From assembly GCA_037384885.1 (NCBI GenBank), contig JARRNO010000067.1, positions 1 to 32,106 on the forward strand: a stretch of DNA of 32,106 nt, written 5' to 3'. This document shows, in pieces, positions 16,080 through 23,983 of this stretch. Position 1 is the first letter of the stretch; each line of letters opens with the position of its first letter. The position numbers and the translations under genes were made by a program. The stretch is from JARRNO01 sp037384885. GTDB lineage: Bacteria > Acidobacteriota > UBA4820 > DSQY01. The notes below the pieces were generated by a model. That model had not been told where the DNA came from and searched no databases. It saw only the letters and a program-made list of their open reading frames with translations.

Positions 16080-17930
16080 TCAGAAGTTGCCCTTTTGAAA
16101 TTCCTCGAGGGTTGTCAACCCGTGCTTCACCGCCTCCAGGGCGCGGCTCCGCATGGGCTCCATCCCATCATCCACGGCAACCTGGCCGAGTTCGGCCAGA
16201 AATGCTCCGGAGGCCAGGGCCTTCAGAAAACCCCGGGTGGGCCGGAGCGTCTCGAAGAGGGCGATCCGTCCCTTGTAACCGATGTTCGTGCATGAACGGC
16301 ATCCCTTCCCCCGGGCCACATCACCCAGCCGCTTGGCCTCGCCGTCGGTCAGCCCGAGGACCCGCAGCGTTCTTTTGGAAGGCGTAATCGTCACGGCGCA
16401 GTCCGTGCAGATCTTTCGGAGAAGGTGCTGGCTCAAGACAAGGCGCAGATCCTTGGAAAGCTGTTCGGCGCTCACTCCCATTTGGAGGAGCGAACCGACC
16501 GCTCCGAGGCAGGAGGAAGCATCCATCACCACCACCACCAGCATGGCGGACGCGAATTTCAAAATCTGCGTCGTCCACTTGGCATTGTCCAGGATGTCGC
16601 CGAAGACCAGCACGTCGGGTTCGATCGCCGCCATGGCCCGCAAGGCCGAAAAGGTGGTCTCGTCGTCTCCGGTCTTGCGTCCGAGGGCCACCTGGGAGAC
16701 ATTGGGGATGGGACAGATGCTCTGGGACTCGATGCTCATGACCTTTCGGTGGCCGTTGCGGGCGATCTGGTTCATGATGGCGTACAAGGTGGTGGTCGCA
16801 CCGTGAAAGAGCGGCGCGCTGAGGATAACGAGCCCGCTTTCTTCCTCAAGAACGGCTTCCAGAGCCTCCAGGTCCGTGTCCGGGAGGCCGAGATCCGTCA
16901 GCGGCTTCAGAAACGTGTCCCGGTTCACGATTCGAATGGAGACGTTGTCCCCGAAGGTCGTGGGCAGCGCGTGGGCGATCACGTCGAAGCGGTCTTCGCC
17001 GTACCGCATGACGACTCTGCTTTCCTGAGGCGTGCCTTCCCGGTTCGATTCCATCCGGAGAAATTTCATCAGGCCGGTGGTCAGCGGTTTCTGTTTCGCC
17101 TTTTCCAGCGGCCGCGCCCGGTAAAGAATGCCGTCGATGCGCATGTGGATGTTGACCAAATCTTCGCCGGGCTCGACGTACAGGTCGCTGGCGCTGCGCG
17201 ACAGGGCCTTCCTCAACAGGTCCGTGGCGATCTTTGTTCCCGGGGGGCTGTCAGGCTCCTTGGGTGCTTCCGGCTGATCCTCTTCCGGTCCCTCCCGAAC
17301 GAAGGGAGCGATAGCCGCGGCGATTTCTTCTTCGGAGGCCTGCATCGGAACGACCTGGCATCCAGTCAGGTCTTGAACGAAGTCTATGGTATCGCCGTCG
17401 CCGGGCCGGGCCATGGCGAGGGTGAGGATGTCCTTGGTGGAAAGCGATTCCCGCGAAACCGGGAAGATCTTTCGCTGCCGGCATTCCCGCACGCCGATTT
17501 CCTGGACCAGATCAGGATCGACCTCCACTTCACGGAGATCCAGCCGGGTGACGCTTTGCTGGCGCTGAAGGAAGTACTCGAGCGTTTCCTGGTCGAGGTA
17601 CCCCAGGTCCACCAGCGCCTCGCCCAGCCGCTTGCCCGTGGCTTCCTGCTCCTTTAACGCGGAGAGCAGCTGGTCCGAAGTGATCGCCTTGGACCGGACG
17701 AGAGTTTCCCCGAGCAGCCCCCGGACTTGGCTGAGCATGGCCCGGTCCCCGGTGAGACTTTCGGGCGCGCCCTTCCAGAACTTGCCTTGATACTCTTGTG
17801 TCGCGGTGCAGAAGCACTGCAGACAGAAGGGGCAGACCTTTGTGGGGTGAGTCGGGTTGCACGAGCACCACACGGCGCTCATGGCATCGTATTCACCGAG
17901 GCAGTTCCAACATTGAACGACATACTCCAC
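16080..17930 (-). CDS. Degenerate PilB/GspE-like pseudo-ATPase with N-terminal Cys cluster and MshEN domain
   Basis: About 616 residues from the preferred GTG start (17928-17930, with AAAAGGGG upstream; in-frame ATGs at 17984 and 17981 would add 17 or 18 residues). Residues 7-41 hold eight cysteines (C7, C10, C22, C24, C33, C36, C39, C41), probably zinc-binding. Residues 72-128 resemble an MshEN c-di-GMP domain with the second copy intact (RLGEALVDLG). A GspE/PilB motor fold follows, but the ATPase motifs are lost: SAPLFHGATTTL (371-382) replaces GPTGSGKTTTL, IESQS replaces AEDPVE, VLVFGDILD replaces VLVGEIRD, and VVMDASS replaces STLHTND. The C-terminal tetracysteine site (C508, C511, C544, C547) and GYKGRIALFE are kept. 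It most likely does not hydrolyse ATP and may regulate or co-assemble with the pilus motor. Confidence 0.85.
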   Translation of the reverse strand: MEYVVQCWNCLGEYDAMSAVWCSCNPTHPTKVCPFCLQCFCTATQEYQGKFWKGAPESLTGDRAMLSQVRGLLGETLVRSKAITSDQLLSALKEQEATGKRLGEALVDLGYLDQETLEYFLQRQQSVTRLDLREVEVDPDLVQEIGVRECRQRKIFPVSRESLSTKDILTLAMARPGDGDTIDFVQDLTGCQVVPMQASEEEIAAAIAPFVREGPEEDQPEAPKEPDSPPGTKIATDLLRKALSRSASDLYVEPGEDLVNIHMRIDGILYRARPLEKAKQKPLTTGLMKFLRMESNREGTPQESRVVMRYGEDRFDVIAHALPTTFGDNVSIRIVNRDTFLKPLTDLGLPDTDLEALEAVLEEESGLVILSAPLFHGATTTLYAIMNQIARNGHRKVMSIESQSICPIPNVSQVALGRKTGDDETTFSALRAMAAIEPDVLVFGDILDNAKWTTQILKFASAMLVVVVMDASSCLGAVGSLLQMGVSAEQLSKDLRLVLSQHLLRKICTDCAVTITPSKRTLRVLGLTDGEAKRLGDVARGKGCRSCTNIGYKGRIALFETLRPTRGFLKALASGAFLAELGQVAVDDGMEPMRSRALEAVKHGLTTLEEFQKGNF

Positions 17931-17965
17931 GACGTCCCCTTTTCCCTGTTTCCACTGCTTAATCA

Positions 17966-17995
17966 ATGATATCGCCGTCATCATAAAGAGTGCAA
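17966..17995 (-). promoter_or_regulatory. Possible promoter of the pseudo-ATPase-HAD-selA unit
   Basis: On the minus strand, TTGCAC (17990-17995) and TATCAT (17966-17971) are 18 bases apart. A start near 17959 would precede the GTG at 17930 by about 30 bases and would exclude the upstream ATG candidates, which supports the GTG choice. The match to consensus is moderate. Confidence 0.45.
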
Positions 17996-18046
17996 GCCTG
18001 ACGGGATGATTTGCCCCAGCCTGGTGGGCGATGCGCCCCTGCGGTA

Positions 18047-18076
18047 TTGACCCCAATTTTTCCCGGCGCGTATACT
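18047..18076 (+). promoter_or_regulatory. Sigma-70-type promoter of icd
   Basis: TTGACC (18047-18052) and TATACT (18071-18076) are separated by 18 bases. The predicted start near 18083 leaves a leader of about 120 bases before the icd GTG. The leader begins with the inverted repeat at 18084-18105. Confidence 0.65.
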
Positions 18077-18083
18077 ACATGGT

Positions 18084-18105
18084 CTTGCACGAAGGGGTGT
18101 GCAAG
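18084..18105 (+). promoter_or_regulatory. Inverted repeat CTTGCAC-N8-GTGCAAG at the icd transcription start
   Basis: A perfect 7-base inverted repeat with an 8-base spacer begins right at the predicted icd transcription start. It could be a repressor operator or a 5' hairpin in the mRNA. A third copy of GTGCAAG lies at 17990-17996, on the -35 of the opposing promoter. Single copies also occur inside rlpA and trmJ, so the heptamer itself is not rare; it is the paired arrangement that is notable. Confidence 0.45.
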
Positions 18106-18206
18106 CATGTTCAAAGACTCTGGGGATTCCGGTCCATGACCGGATTCATGGAAAGTACCTGGAGCGGGACACGGCGATCCGCTCCGCATCGACCAGGAGG
18201 ACAACC

Positions 18207-19403
18207 GTGGCTGAATTTAAAAATATCTCGGTTCCATCGGACGGGAATCCCATCACGATGGAAGGCGGCACCCTGAATGTCCCTGACCACCCGATTCTTC
18301 CTTTCATCGAGGGGGACGGGACCGGTCCGGACATCTGGAGAGCGTCGAAGCGCGTTCTCGACGCGGCGGTGGAAAAGGCCTACGGCGGGTCCAGGAAGAT
18401 TTCCTGGATGGAAACGTATGCCGGAGAAAAGGCGTTCAACAAGTTCGAGCCCGGTCCACCATCCCGAAAAGGTGGACATGGTGATCTTCCGCGAAAACAC
18501 CGAAGACATTTACGCCGGGATCGAGTGGAAAGCGTACACGCCCGAGGTGAAAAAAGTCATCGACTTCCTCCAGAATGAAATGGGCGTGACCAAGATCCGC
18601 TTCCCTGAAAGCTCGGGCATCGGGATCAAGCCCGTATCGGAAGAGGGAAGCCGCCGTCTGGCGCGCGCCGCCATCAATTACGCCCTGGAGCGCGGCCGCA
18701 AGAGCGTCAACTTTGTCCACAAGGGCAACATCATGAAGTTCACCGAAGGCGCCTTCAAGGATTGGGGGTACCGTGAGGGAACCGAAAACTTCCGCGACAA
18801 GGTCGTCACGCTTCGCGAATCCTGGATTCTCGGCAACAAGGAAGCGAATCCCGATCTGAGCGTGGAAGACAACGCCAAGATGATCGAGCCCGGCTTGAAC
18901 CAGCTTTCACCGGAGAAGCGGAACGAAATCTACGAGGAAGAGAGAAGCTCATGCTGAAGGATACCATCGCCGACATCACCCTTCAGCAGGTTTTGACCCG
19001 CGCCGACGAGTTCGACGTCATCGCCACGCTGAACCTCAACGGCGACTATCTTTCCGACGCGCTGGCGGCTCAGATCGGCGGGATCGGGATCGCCCCCGGC
19101 GGCAACGTCAACTACGATACCGGCGCGGCGATCTTCGAAGCGACCCATGGAACCGCGCCCAAGTATGCGGACCTGGACAAGGTCAATCCCGGCTCCGTCA
19201 TTCTCTCCGGCGAAATGATGTTCCGTTTCATGGGGTGGAACGAGGCGGCGGACCTGATCATCAAGGGCCTGAGCAAGAGCATCGCCGCTCACACGGTGAC
19301 ATATGACTTCGCCCGTCTGATGCGCGGCGCCGGCATGTCGGACGTCAAAGAGCTGAAGTGCTCCGAATTCGGAGATGCCATCATCAAGAACATGGAGGCC
19401 TGA
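18207..19403 (+). pseudogene. icd: NADP-type isocitrate dehydrogenase, disrupted by two internal deletions
   Basis: Isocitrate dehydrogenase (TCA cycle; isocitrate to 2-oxoglutarate). The GTG start (18207-18209) has AGGAGG upstream. Three pieces are needed. Piece 1 reads AEFKNISVP to GEKAFNKF. Piece 2, in the +1 frame from about 18450, runs SPVHHPEKVDMVIFRENTED to EIYEEE. Piece 3, back in frame 1 from about 18945, runs EKLMLKDTIADITLQQVL to the end. Compared with the family, about 65 residues are missing at the first break (including the GPLTTPxGGGxRSLN substrate loop) and some 15-20 at the second. The catalytic region HKGNIMKFTEGAF and the nucleotide region EATHGTAPKYA are intact. With both blocks restored the length would be about 480, matching the long ICDH subtype. 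A central enzyme is unlikely to be broken twice, so an assembly fault is favoured. Confidence 0.88.
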
Positions 19404-20134
19404 TGGCCTTGATCCGGCGGGGCGCGATGGTCCTACTTGCGGCCGTCGCGCCCCTCGCTTGTTTTGCCTACGGGCCGCAGACGGTCAAGCGAATGGTGAC
19501 CGACACGGTCCTGCTGGCCCCGGCGGCCCTCCACTCCGCCGTGGGCGCCTACCGGACGGACCTGGACCAGGGGGTTGAAGACGCCCTGAAGCAGAACGGC
19601 CGCGATTCCGCGGACGCTCTGATCAGTATTCTTGAAAGCGAAGCCCAACGAATTCCAGGCTTGGCGCGCCAACAGGCCGATTTTTCAAGGATCGCCTACC
19701 ACTTCGGTTATGCGGCCGGGCTGGTTTATCTTTTGAATGATCCGTTAATCCGGAGCGCCGATCCAAAGGTGGCGGCGATCCGGGAGGATTATTCCGCGTA
19801 CATCGAGCGCAAGCTGCCTCTTCTCATCATTTCCTTCGACGGCTACGAGCACCCCGAAATGGGTGCGGATCTGGGCGCTTACTTTCAGGCCCGGCAGTCC
19901 TCGCTGCAAAGATACCGGGACGCCATCCTCTTCTGTTATTATCCCCATGGGGAGTTGGTATCCTCGATGACGTTCGACAATCGCTCGAACGCCTTCGGCG
20001 CTGCTCAGGTGATTCTGTCCCATTCGGTTTCCGATGCGGCCAAACTGTGGTACCGTCTTTGGAAATCAATGGACGGGGACTTGTCCGCCACTCCGTATTA
20101 TCATTACGGGAAGGACCGGGAGCAAACCCCCTGA
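19403..20134 (+). CDS. Exported protein of unknown function
   Basis: A 243-residue protein whose ATG overlaps the icd stop by one base (TGATG). The N-terminus is a signal peptide (IRRGAMVLLAAVAPLACFA) with probable cleavage before YGP. The mature part is helical, with YGPQTVKRMVTDTVLLAP, FSRIAYHFGYAAGLVYLLNDP and a late His/Tyr-rich end (YYHYGKD). The opening after the signal peptide and the HFG motif weakly recall zinc-dependent phospholipase C / P1 nuclease-like folds, but the full set of metal ligands is not evident, so no function is assigned. It is co-directional with icd and purH and probably co-transcribed. Confidence 0.75.
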   Translation: MALIRRGAMVLLAAVAPLACFAYGPQTVKRMVTDTVLLAPAALHSAVGAYRTDLDQGVEDALKQNGRDSADALISILESEAQRIPGLARQQADFSRIAYHFGYAAGLVYLLNDPLIRSADPKVAAIREDYSAYIERKLPLLIISFDGYEHPEMGADLGAYFQARQSSLQRYRDAILFCYYPHGELVSSMTFDNRSNAFGAAQVILSHSVSDAAKLWYRLWKSMDGDLSATPYYHYGKDREQTP

Positions 20135-20176
20135 ACATGCCGGGCAGGCGAGGCCGGAAGTTCCTGGAGTGACCGC

Positions 20177-21733
20177 ATGAAGAACTTAAGCGTCAAACGG
20201 GCGTTGGTCAGCGTCTCCGATAAATCGGGACTTTCCGTCTTCGGCAGGTTCCTGGCGGACAGGGGGGTGGAGATCCTGTCCACTGGAGGCACGGCGGAAA
20301 TGTTGCGCGGCGAAGGCGTCCCGGTCGTGGAAGTCAGCGAGTATACTGGTTCCCCAGAAGTCATGGGCGGAAGGGTCAAAAGCCTTCATCCCAGGATCCA
20401 CGGGGGCATTCTCGCCCGCCGCGAACCGAACCATCTGAAGGATTTGGAAAAGCTCGGCGGCGCCCCCATCGACCTTGTGGTCGTCAATTTCTATCCCTTC
20501 GAAAAGACCGTCGAACGGGGCGCAGGTATTTCCGAGGTGATTGAAAATATCGATATCGGAGGTCCCAGCATGGTGCGAAGCGCCGCGAAGAACCTGGAGT
20601 TCGTCGCGGTGGTGTGCGACCCGGTGGATTACGCAAGGGTGATGGAGGAACTCGGGTCCGGAGGGATCACACCCGCTACCAGGAGAGAGTTGGCGGCGAA
20701 GGTGTTCGAACGGACGAGCCGCTACGACGGGGCCATCGCCCGCTACCTCTCAGGGATTGACGTCAGCGCGGAGGGGGAACCGTTCAGGCCGGAGGAAGCC
20801 TTTCCGAGGTTCCTGCCGCTGTATTTTTCGAAAGCGCAGGAGTTGCGTTACGGCGAAAACCCCGGGCAGAAGGCGGCTTTTTACCGGGACGACGATCGCT
20901 ACCTGGGCCGCTTCATTCAGCATCAGGGCAAGGAGCTGTCGTTCAACAACCTGATGGACCTGAACGCGGCCTGGTCGCTGATCTGCGATCTTCCGAAACC
21001 TTCCTCCGCCGTGATCAAGCATACGAACCCATGCGGCGCTGCCGTCGGCACGGACGCGCTCTCGGCGTTCCGCCGCGCCCGGGAAACGGATTCCCTTTCC
21101 GCTTTTGGCGGGATCGCGGTGATTAATGTCCCCTGTTCCGTAGAAGCCGCCGAGGCAGTCACCGAAACCTTTTTTGAAATCGTGGCCGCGCCGTCTTTCG
21201 AACCCGGAGCGCTTGAGCGCTTCCGCGCCAAAAAGAATCTTCGCGTGCTTGCCCTTAACGATCTCGACCCTTTCCGGGGGTGGGACTACAAGCGCGTGGC
21301 GGGCGGACTCCTGGTGCAGACGCCGGATGTTTTCGAGGGTGCGGAACCGAGGAGCGTGGTCAGCCGCCGAAAGCCAACCGACGACGAATCTCATGCCCTG
21401 GAACTGGCCTGGAAAGTTTGCAAGCACGTCAAGAGCAACGCCGTCGTTTTCGGGGACGCCGCGGGCACCGTGGGAATCGGCGCAGGGCAGATGAGCCGGG
21501 TGGACGCTGTGAAGCTCGCCGCAATGAAGGCCTACCGGGATCCAGCGGGCTGTGTCGCCGCCTCCGACGCCTTTTTCCCGTTCCCGGACGGCGTGGAAGC
21601 GCTCGCGGAGGCCGGTGTCACGGCTGTCATACAGCCCGGTGGGAGCATTCGGGACGACCAGGTGATCGAGGCGGCGGACCGTTTGAACCTCTCCATGGTT
21701 TTCACCCAAACGAGGCATTTCCGCCATGGATAA
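20177..21733 (+). CDS. purH: Bifunctional AICAR formyltransferase / IMP cyclohydrolase PurH
   Basis: A complete 518-residue enzyme for the last two steps of IMP synthesis. The N-terminal MGS-like IMP cyclohydrolase domain shows SVSDKSGL, STGGTAEML, GGRVKSLHP (64-72) and NFYPFEKT. The C-terminal AICAR transformylase has RYGENPGQ (224-231), the catalytic K281-H282 pair in KHTNPCGAA, SAFGGI and QPGGSIRDD near the end. The ATG follows TGGAGTGACC. It lies 42 bases after the exported protein and overlaps the lolA-like gene by 8 bases. Nothing is missing, in contrast to nearby icd. Confidence 0.96.
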   Translation: MKNLSVKRALVSVSDKSGLSVFGRFLADRGVEILSTGGTAEMLRGEGVPVVEVSEYTGSPEVMGGRVKSLHPRIHGGILARREPNHLKDLEKLGGAPIDLVVVNFYPFEKTVERGAGISEVIENIDIGGPSMVRSAAKNLEFVAVVCDPVDYARVMEELGSGGITPATRRELAAKVFERTSRYDGAIARYLSGIDVSAEGEPFRPEEAFPRFLPLYFSKAQELRYGENPGQKAAFYRDDDRYLGRFIQHQGKELSFNNLMDLNAAWSLICDLPKPSSAVIKHTNPCGAAVGTDALSAFRRARETDSLSAFGGIAVINVPCSVEAAEAVTETFFEIVAAPSFEPGALERFRAKKNLRVLALNDLDPFRGWDYKRVAGGLLVQTPDVFEGAEPRSVVSRRKPTDDESHALELAWKVCKHVKSNAVVFGDAAGTVGIGAGQMSRVDAVKLAAMKAYRDPAGCVAASDAFFPFPDGVEALAEAGVTAVIQPGGSIRDDQVIEAADRLNLSMVFTQTRHFRHG

Positions 21734-22475
21734 GGGAAACAGCTTGGGGTTTTTCGGCCGTTTGGGCCGCATCTTCCTGACCGGCGCCGCACTTGCCGCG
21801 CTGCTTCTGCCGGCGGTTGCATCATGGAGTGGAGCGCCGGGAGCGACGGAGGGCGCCGCCAAGCTCAAAGCCCTGCTGGCGAAGATGCAGTCGACCCAGG
21901 ACAGCATCCGGACCCTGCGTGTGTCCTTTACCCAAACCAACAACTTTCAGATGCTGGCCGCACCCTCCGTCCTCAAGGGGCAATTGATTCTAAAAAAACC
22001 CGCCACGGCCCTTTATCGCTACACGTCACCGCGTGCTTTGATCTACCTGGTCAAAGACGGCGATCTGATGATGTACAACCCCGCCAAGAAGGAAGCCTGG
22101 GTTCAGGACATTTCCCGCCACCAGGGTAAGATCGCACGCTACCTGGGAATCAGCCAGCCGGTGGAAGAGCTGGAGAAATACTTCAGCGTCCAATGGGACG
22201 GGGAGACAGGCGGCGTGGTCAGGCTGGTCTTGAAGCCGCTGCGGCACCGCATGAAGAAAAAGATCAGCGGCATGGTCTTCGAAGTACACGAGAAAAGCGG
22301 CCTGATCCAGGAATTCGAGGTGGACGAGGCGTCAGGGGACAGCATCCGGTTTACCTTCTCAAACTGGGAAATCAACCCAACCTTGGGAAAGGACGCCTTC
22401 CAGATCAAGCTTCCGCCGGACGTCGTGGTCAGGCGCCATGCCATGGATTTCAAAGACACCTTCGACGGGCGGTAG
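21726..22475 (+). CDS. lolA: LolA-like periplasmic lipoprotein carrier
   Basis: A 249-residue protein with a signal peptide (hydrophobic run about 17-32) followed by a LolA/LppX-type beta fold: VSFTQTNNFQ, then KGQLILKKPATALYRYTSP, where the substrate-lining aromatic and Arg/Lys residues lie, and DLMMYNPAKKEAWVQD. It would carry lipoproteins from the LolCDE transporter across the periplasm to the outer membrane. The start overlaps the purH stop by 8 bases. The assignment to LolA rather than another outer-membrane lipoprotein-sorting family member rests on these short motifs and the general layout. Confidence 0.85.
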   Translation: MDKGNSLGFFGRLGRIFLTGAALAALLLPAVASWSGAPGATEGAAKLKALLAKMQSTQDSIRTLRVSFTQTNNFQMLAAPSVLKGQLILKKPATALYRYTSPRALIYLVKDGDLMMYNPAKKEAWVQDISRHQGKIARYLGISQPVEELEKYFSVQWDGETGGVVRLVLKPLRHRMKKKISGMVFEVHEKSGLIQEFEVDEASGDSIRFTFSNWEINPTLGKDAFQIKLPPDVVVRRHAMDFKDTFDGR

Positions 22476-22568
22476 CGGGATCGCCGGGAAGATGCGGAAG
22501 CGCGAAGAATAGGTCCGCTGCACGGCGGGCGTGGATCAACTCCCTTTCCACAAAGCCGGACGTCCTCT

Positions 22569-22597
22569 GTGACAACCCGGCACCCCGGTGATAAAAT
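22569..22597 (+). promoter_or_regulatory. Possible promoter for the small membrane protein and rlpA
   Basis: GTGACA (22569-22574) and TAAAAT (22592-22597) are separated by 17 bases in the 146-base gap after lolA. Each hexamer differs from consensus at one position. Transcription would start about 18 bases before the TTG start codon. Confidence 0.5.
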
Positions 22598-22621
22598 GAG
22601 ATCAAGAGCCCGGAGGGGACC

Positions 22622-22957
22622 TTGGCTGACTTTATCCTGAACCTGCTCAAACACATCCTGTCCTCTCTCTACGTGCTGTTCGGAAGTGTGCCCGCGCTCG
22701 AATCGCTCCAACAGGCCTTCGGCAGGTTGAACGGCTCCTCCGACAGCAATGCCCTGATATGGTGGCTGTTTGCCGCGTTCATGGGGGGGCTGGCGCTTTT
22801 CCTGATTTTCCTGTGGTTGATGAGGTACCGGCCGATCCGCGGCCACGAGCAGCTTCCAGCTGCCAAGGGCGCGGCCCCGTATGCGCCGTCTCCCGGTCGA
22901 GGGCCCGTCGTGAAGGAACGCGCAGACGGGCGGCGGAAAACCCTGGAGCAGCGCTGA
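22622..22957 (+). CDS. Small single-span membrane protein of unknown function
   Basis: A 111-residue protein starting at TTG (22622-22624), with GGAGGGGACC directly upstream. An amphipathic N-terminal part (ADFILNLLKHILSSLYVLFG) precedes one clear membrane helix at about 44-66 (IWWLFAAFMGGLALFLIFLW). A basic, proline-containing cytoplasmic tail follows. It ends one base before the rlpA start, so the two are co-translated. No family recognised. Confidence 0.65.
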   Translation: MADFILNLLKHILSSLYVLFGSVPALESLQQAFGRLNGSSDSNALIWWLFAAFMGGLALFLIFLWLMRYRPIRGHEQLPAAKGAAPYAPSPGRGPVVKERADGRRKTLEQR

Positions 22958-22958
22958 C

Positions 22959-23687
22959 ATGCCGGGGGCTCCGGCAAGGCGGGGCGGGAGGCTCGCTCTT
23001 CTCCTTTTAGCGGCCGGCGGGCTGTCGCTTCTGGGGGGATGTATTCACCGGCGCCCCAAGTACCGGCCACCCATGAAGCATGTGCAGTCCGGATGGAGCC
23101 AGCGCGGCGTGGCCTCCTGGTATGGGAGGAAGTTCGACGGGAAGCCCACCGCCAGCGGAGAACGGTTCGATATGTACGCCATGACGGCCGCTCACCGCAC
23201 GCTCCCGCTTGGAACACTCGTCAAGGTCACGAATCTGGACAACGGCCGTTCGGCGATTTTGAAAATCAACGACCGGGGTCCATTTGTCTCCGGAAGGATT
23301 CTGGACTGTTCCTACGGCGCCGCGAAAAAACTGGGCTTTGCCGGGGCCGGGCTCGCACACGTCCGGATCCAGGTCGTCAAAAGGGGCCGGGAACGGCCGA
23401 CAGCCATGCCCCCTCCCGGCGACCTGATCGCGACGGGCGGCAGGACGGATACCCAGGTCCTGGACGGCAGCTTTTGCGTGCAAGTGGGGGCCTTTCACGT
23501 CAAGAGCAACGCGGCGCGCCTCGCCGGAAAGCTGCAACGGGATTTCGGCGACGCCTACGTGATTCGCTTTCGTGATTTTTACCGGGTGCGCGTCGGCCAC
23601 CTCTCCACACAAGAGGCCGCGGACGATCTGCAGAACCGTCTTCGTTCGGCGGGCTACGGCTCGGGGTTCGTCACGCGCAACGACTGA
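22959..23687 (+). CDS. rlpA: Septal-ring lytic transglycosylase-like lipoprotein RlpA with SPOR domain
   Basis: A 242-residue outer-membrane lipoprotein. The signal ends in LLGGC with lipidated C28. The double-psi beta-barrel domain (about 48-142) has GVASWYG, the catalytic His in AAHRTLPLG (H79) and the catalytic Asp in INDRGPF (D105). A SPOR domain at about 172-240 (FCVQVGAFHVKSNAARL ... YRVRVG) would bind denuded septal glycan. In Pseudomonas, RlpA cleaves such glycan strands at division. The gene is convergent with yjbQ, with only 29 bases between their ends; no clear terminator hairpin was seen there. Confidence 0.94.
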   Translation: MPGAPARRGGRLALLLLAAGGLSLLGGCIHRRPKYRPPMKHVQSGWSQRGVASWYGRKFDGKPTASGERFDMYAMTAAHRTLPLGTLVKVTNLDNGRSAILKINDRGPFVSGRILDCSYGAAKKLGFAGAGLAHVRIQVVKRGRERPTAMPPPGDLIATGGRTDTQVLDGSFCVQVGAFHVKSNAARLAGKLQRDFGDAYVIRFRDFYRVRVGHLSTQEAADDLQNRLRSAGYGSGFVTRND

Positions 23688-23716
23688 GGTGCCTTGGGTG
23701 CTTTCCGCAGAGGCGC

Positions 23717-23972
23717 TTATTCTTCGCTTGCAAGAAAGGTGAGGCGGACCGTTCGGTTCCGGGGCCCGTCATATTCCATGAAAAAGACCCCCTGCCAGCG
23801 CCCGAGCATCAGTTTGCCTTTCAGGACGGGGATACTCGTGGACGCGCCCGTCAGGATGGACTTGATGTGGGCGTCCGCATTTCCTTCCGTATGGGTGAAG
23901 GCGGGTGGCGCGGACTGTGGCGGTCAGATCCACCACCTGGCAACGCTTGTCGGAGACAACCTGGATTTCCAT
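23717..23972 (-). pseudogene. yjbQ: YjbQ/UPF0047 family protein, internal deletion and frameshift
   Basis: The start (ATG 23970-23972) reads MEIQVVSDKRCQVVDLTATV, the expected N-terminus. The C-terminus, in another frame from about 23900, reads FTHTEGNADAHIKSILTG, GRWQGVFFMEYDGPRNRTV and stops at 23717. About 50 residues are absent between them, including the PHTTA segment. The total is 256 bases against about 410 for the family. YjbQ proteins are small trimeric proteins of uncertain biochemical role (thiamine-phosphate-synthase-like activity has been reported in some). The gene follows trmJ by 11 bases. The clean join of two correct halves with the middle missing matches the lesions in icd and the glycosyltransferase. 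Confidence 0.83.
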
Positions 23973-23983
23973 GCGCCCTTCTC

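Noticed and set aside
16425..17657. Long open frame antisense to the pseudo-ATPase gene (410 codons)
   Set aside because: Composition is typical of a shadow frame of a GC-rich gene, rich in Gly, Asp, His and Arg without motifs.
20750..21943. Long open frame antisense to purH (397 codons)
   Set aside because: It mirrors the codon pattern of purH, which is intact and strongly conserved; no RBS or domain was seen.
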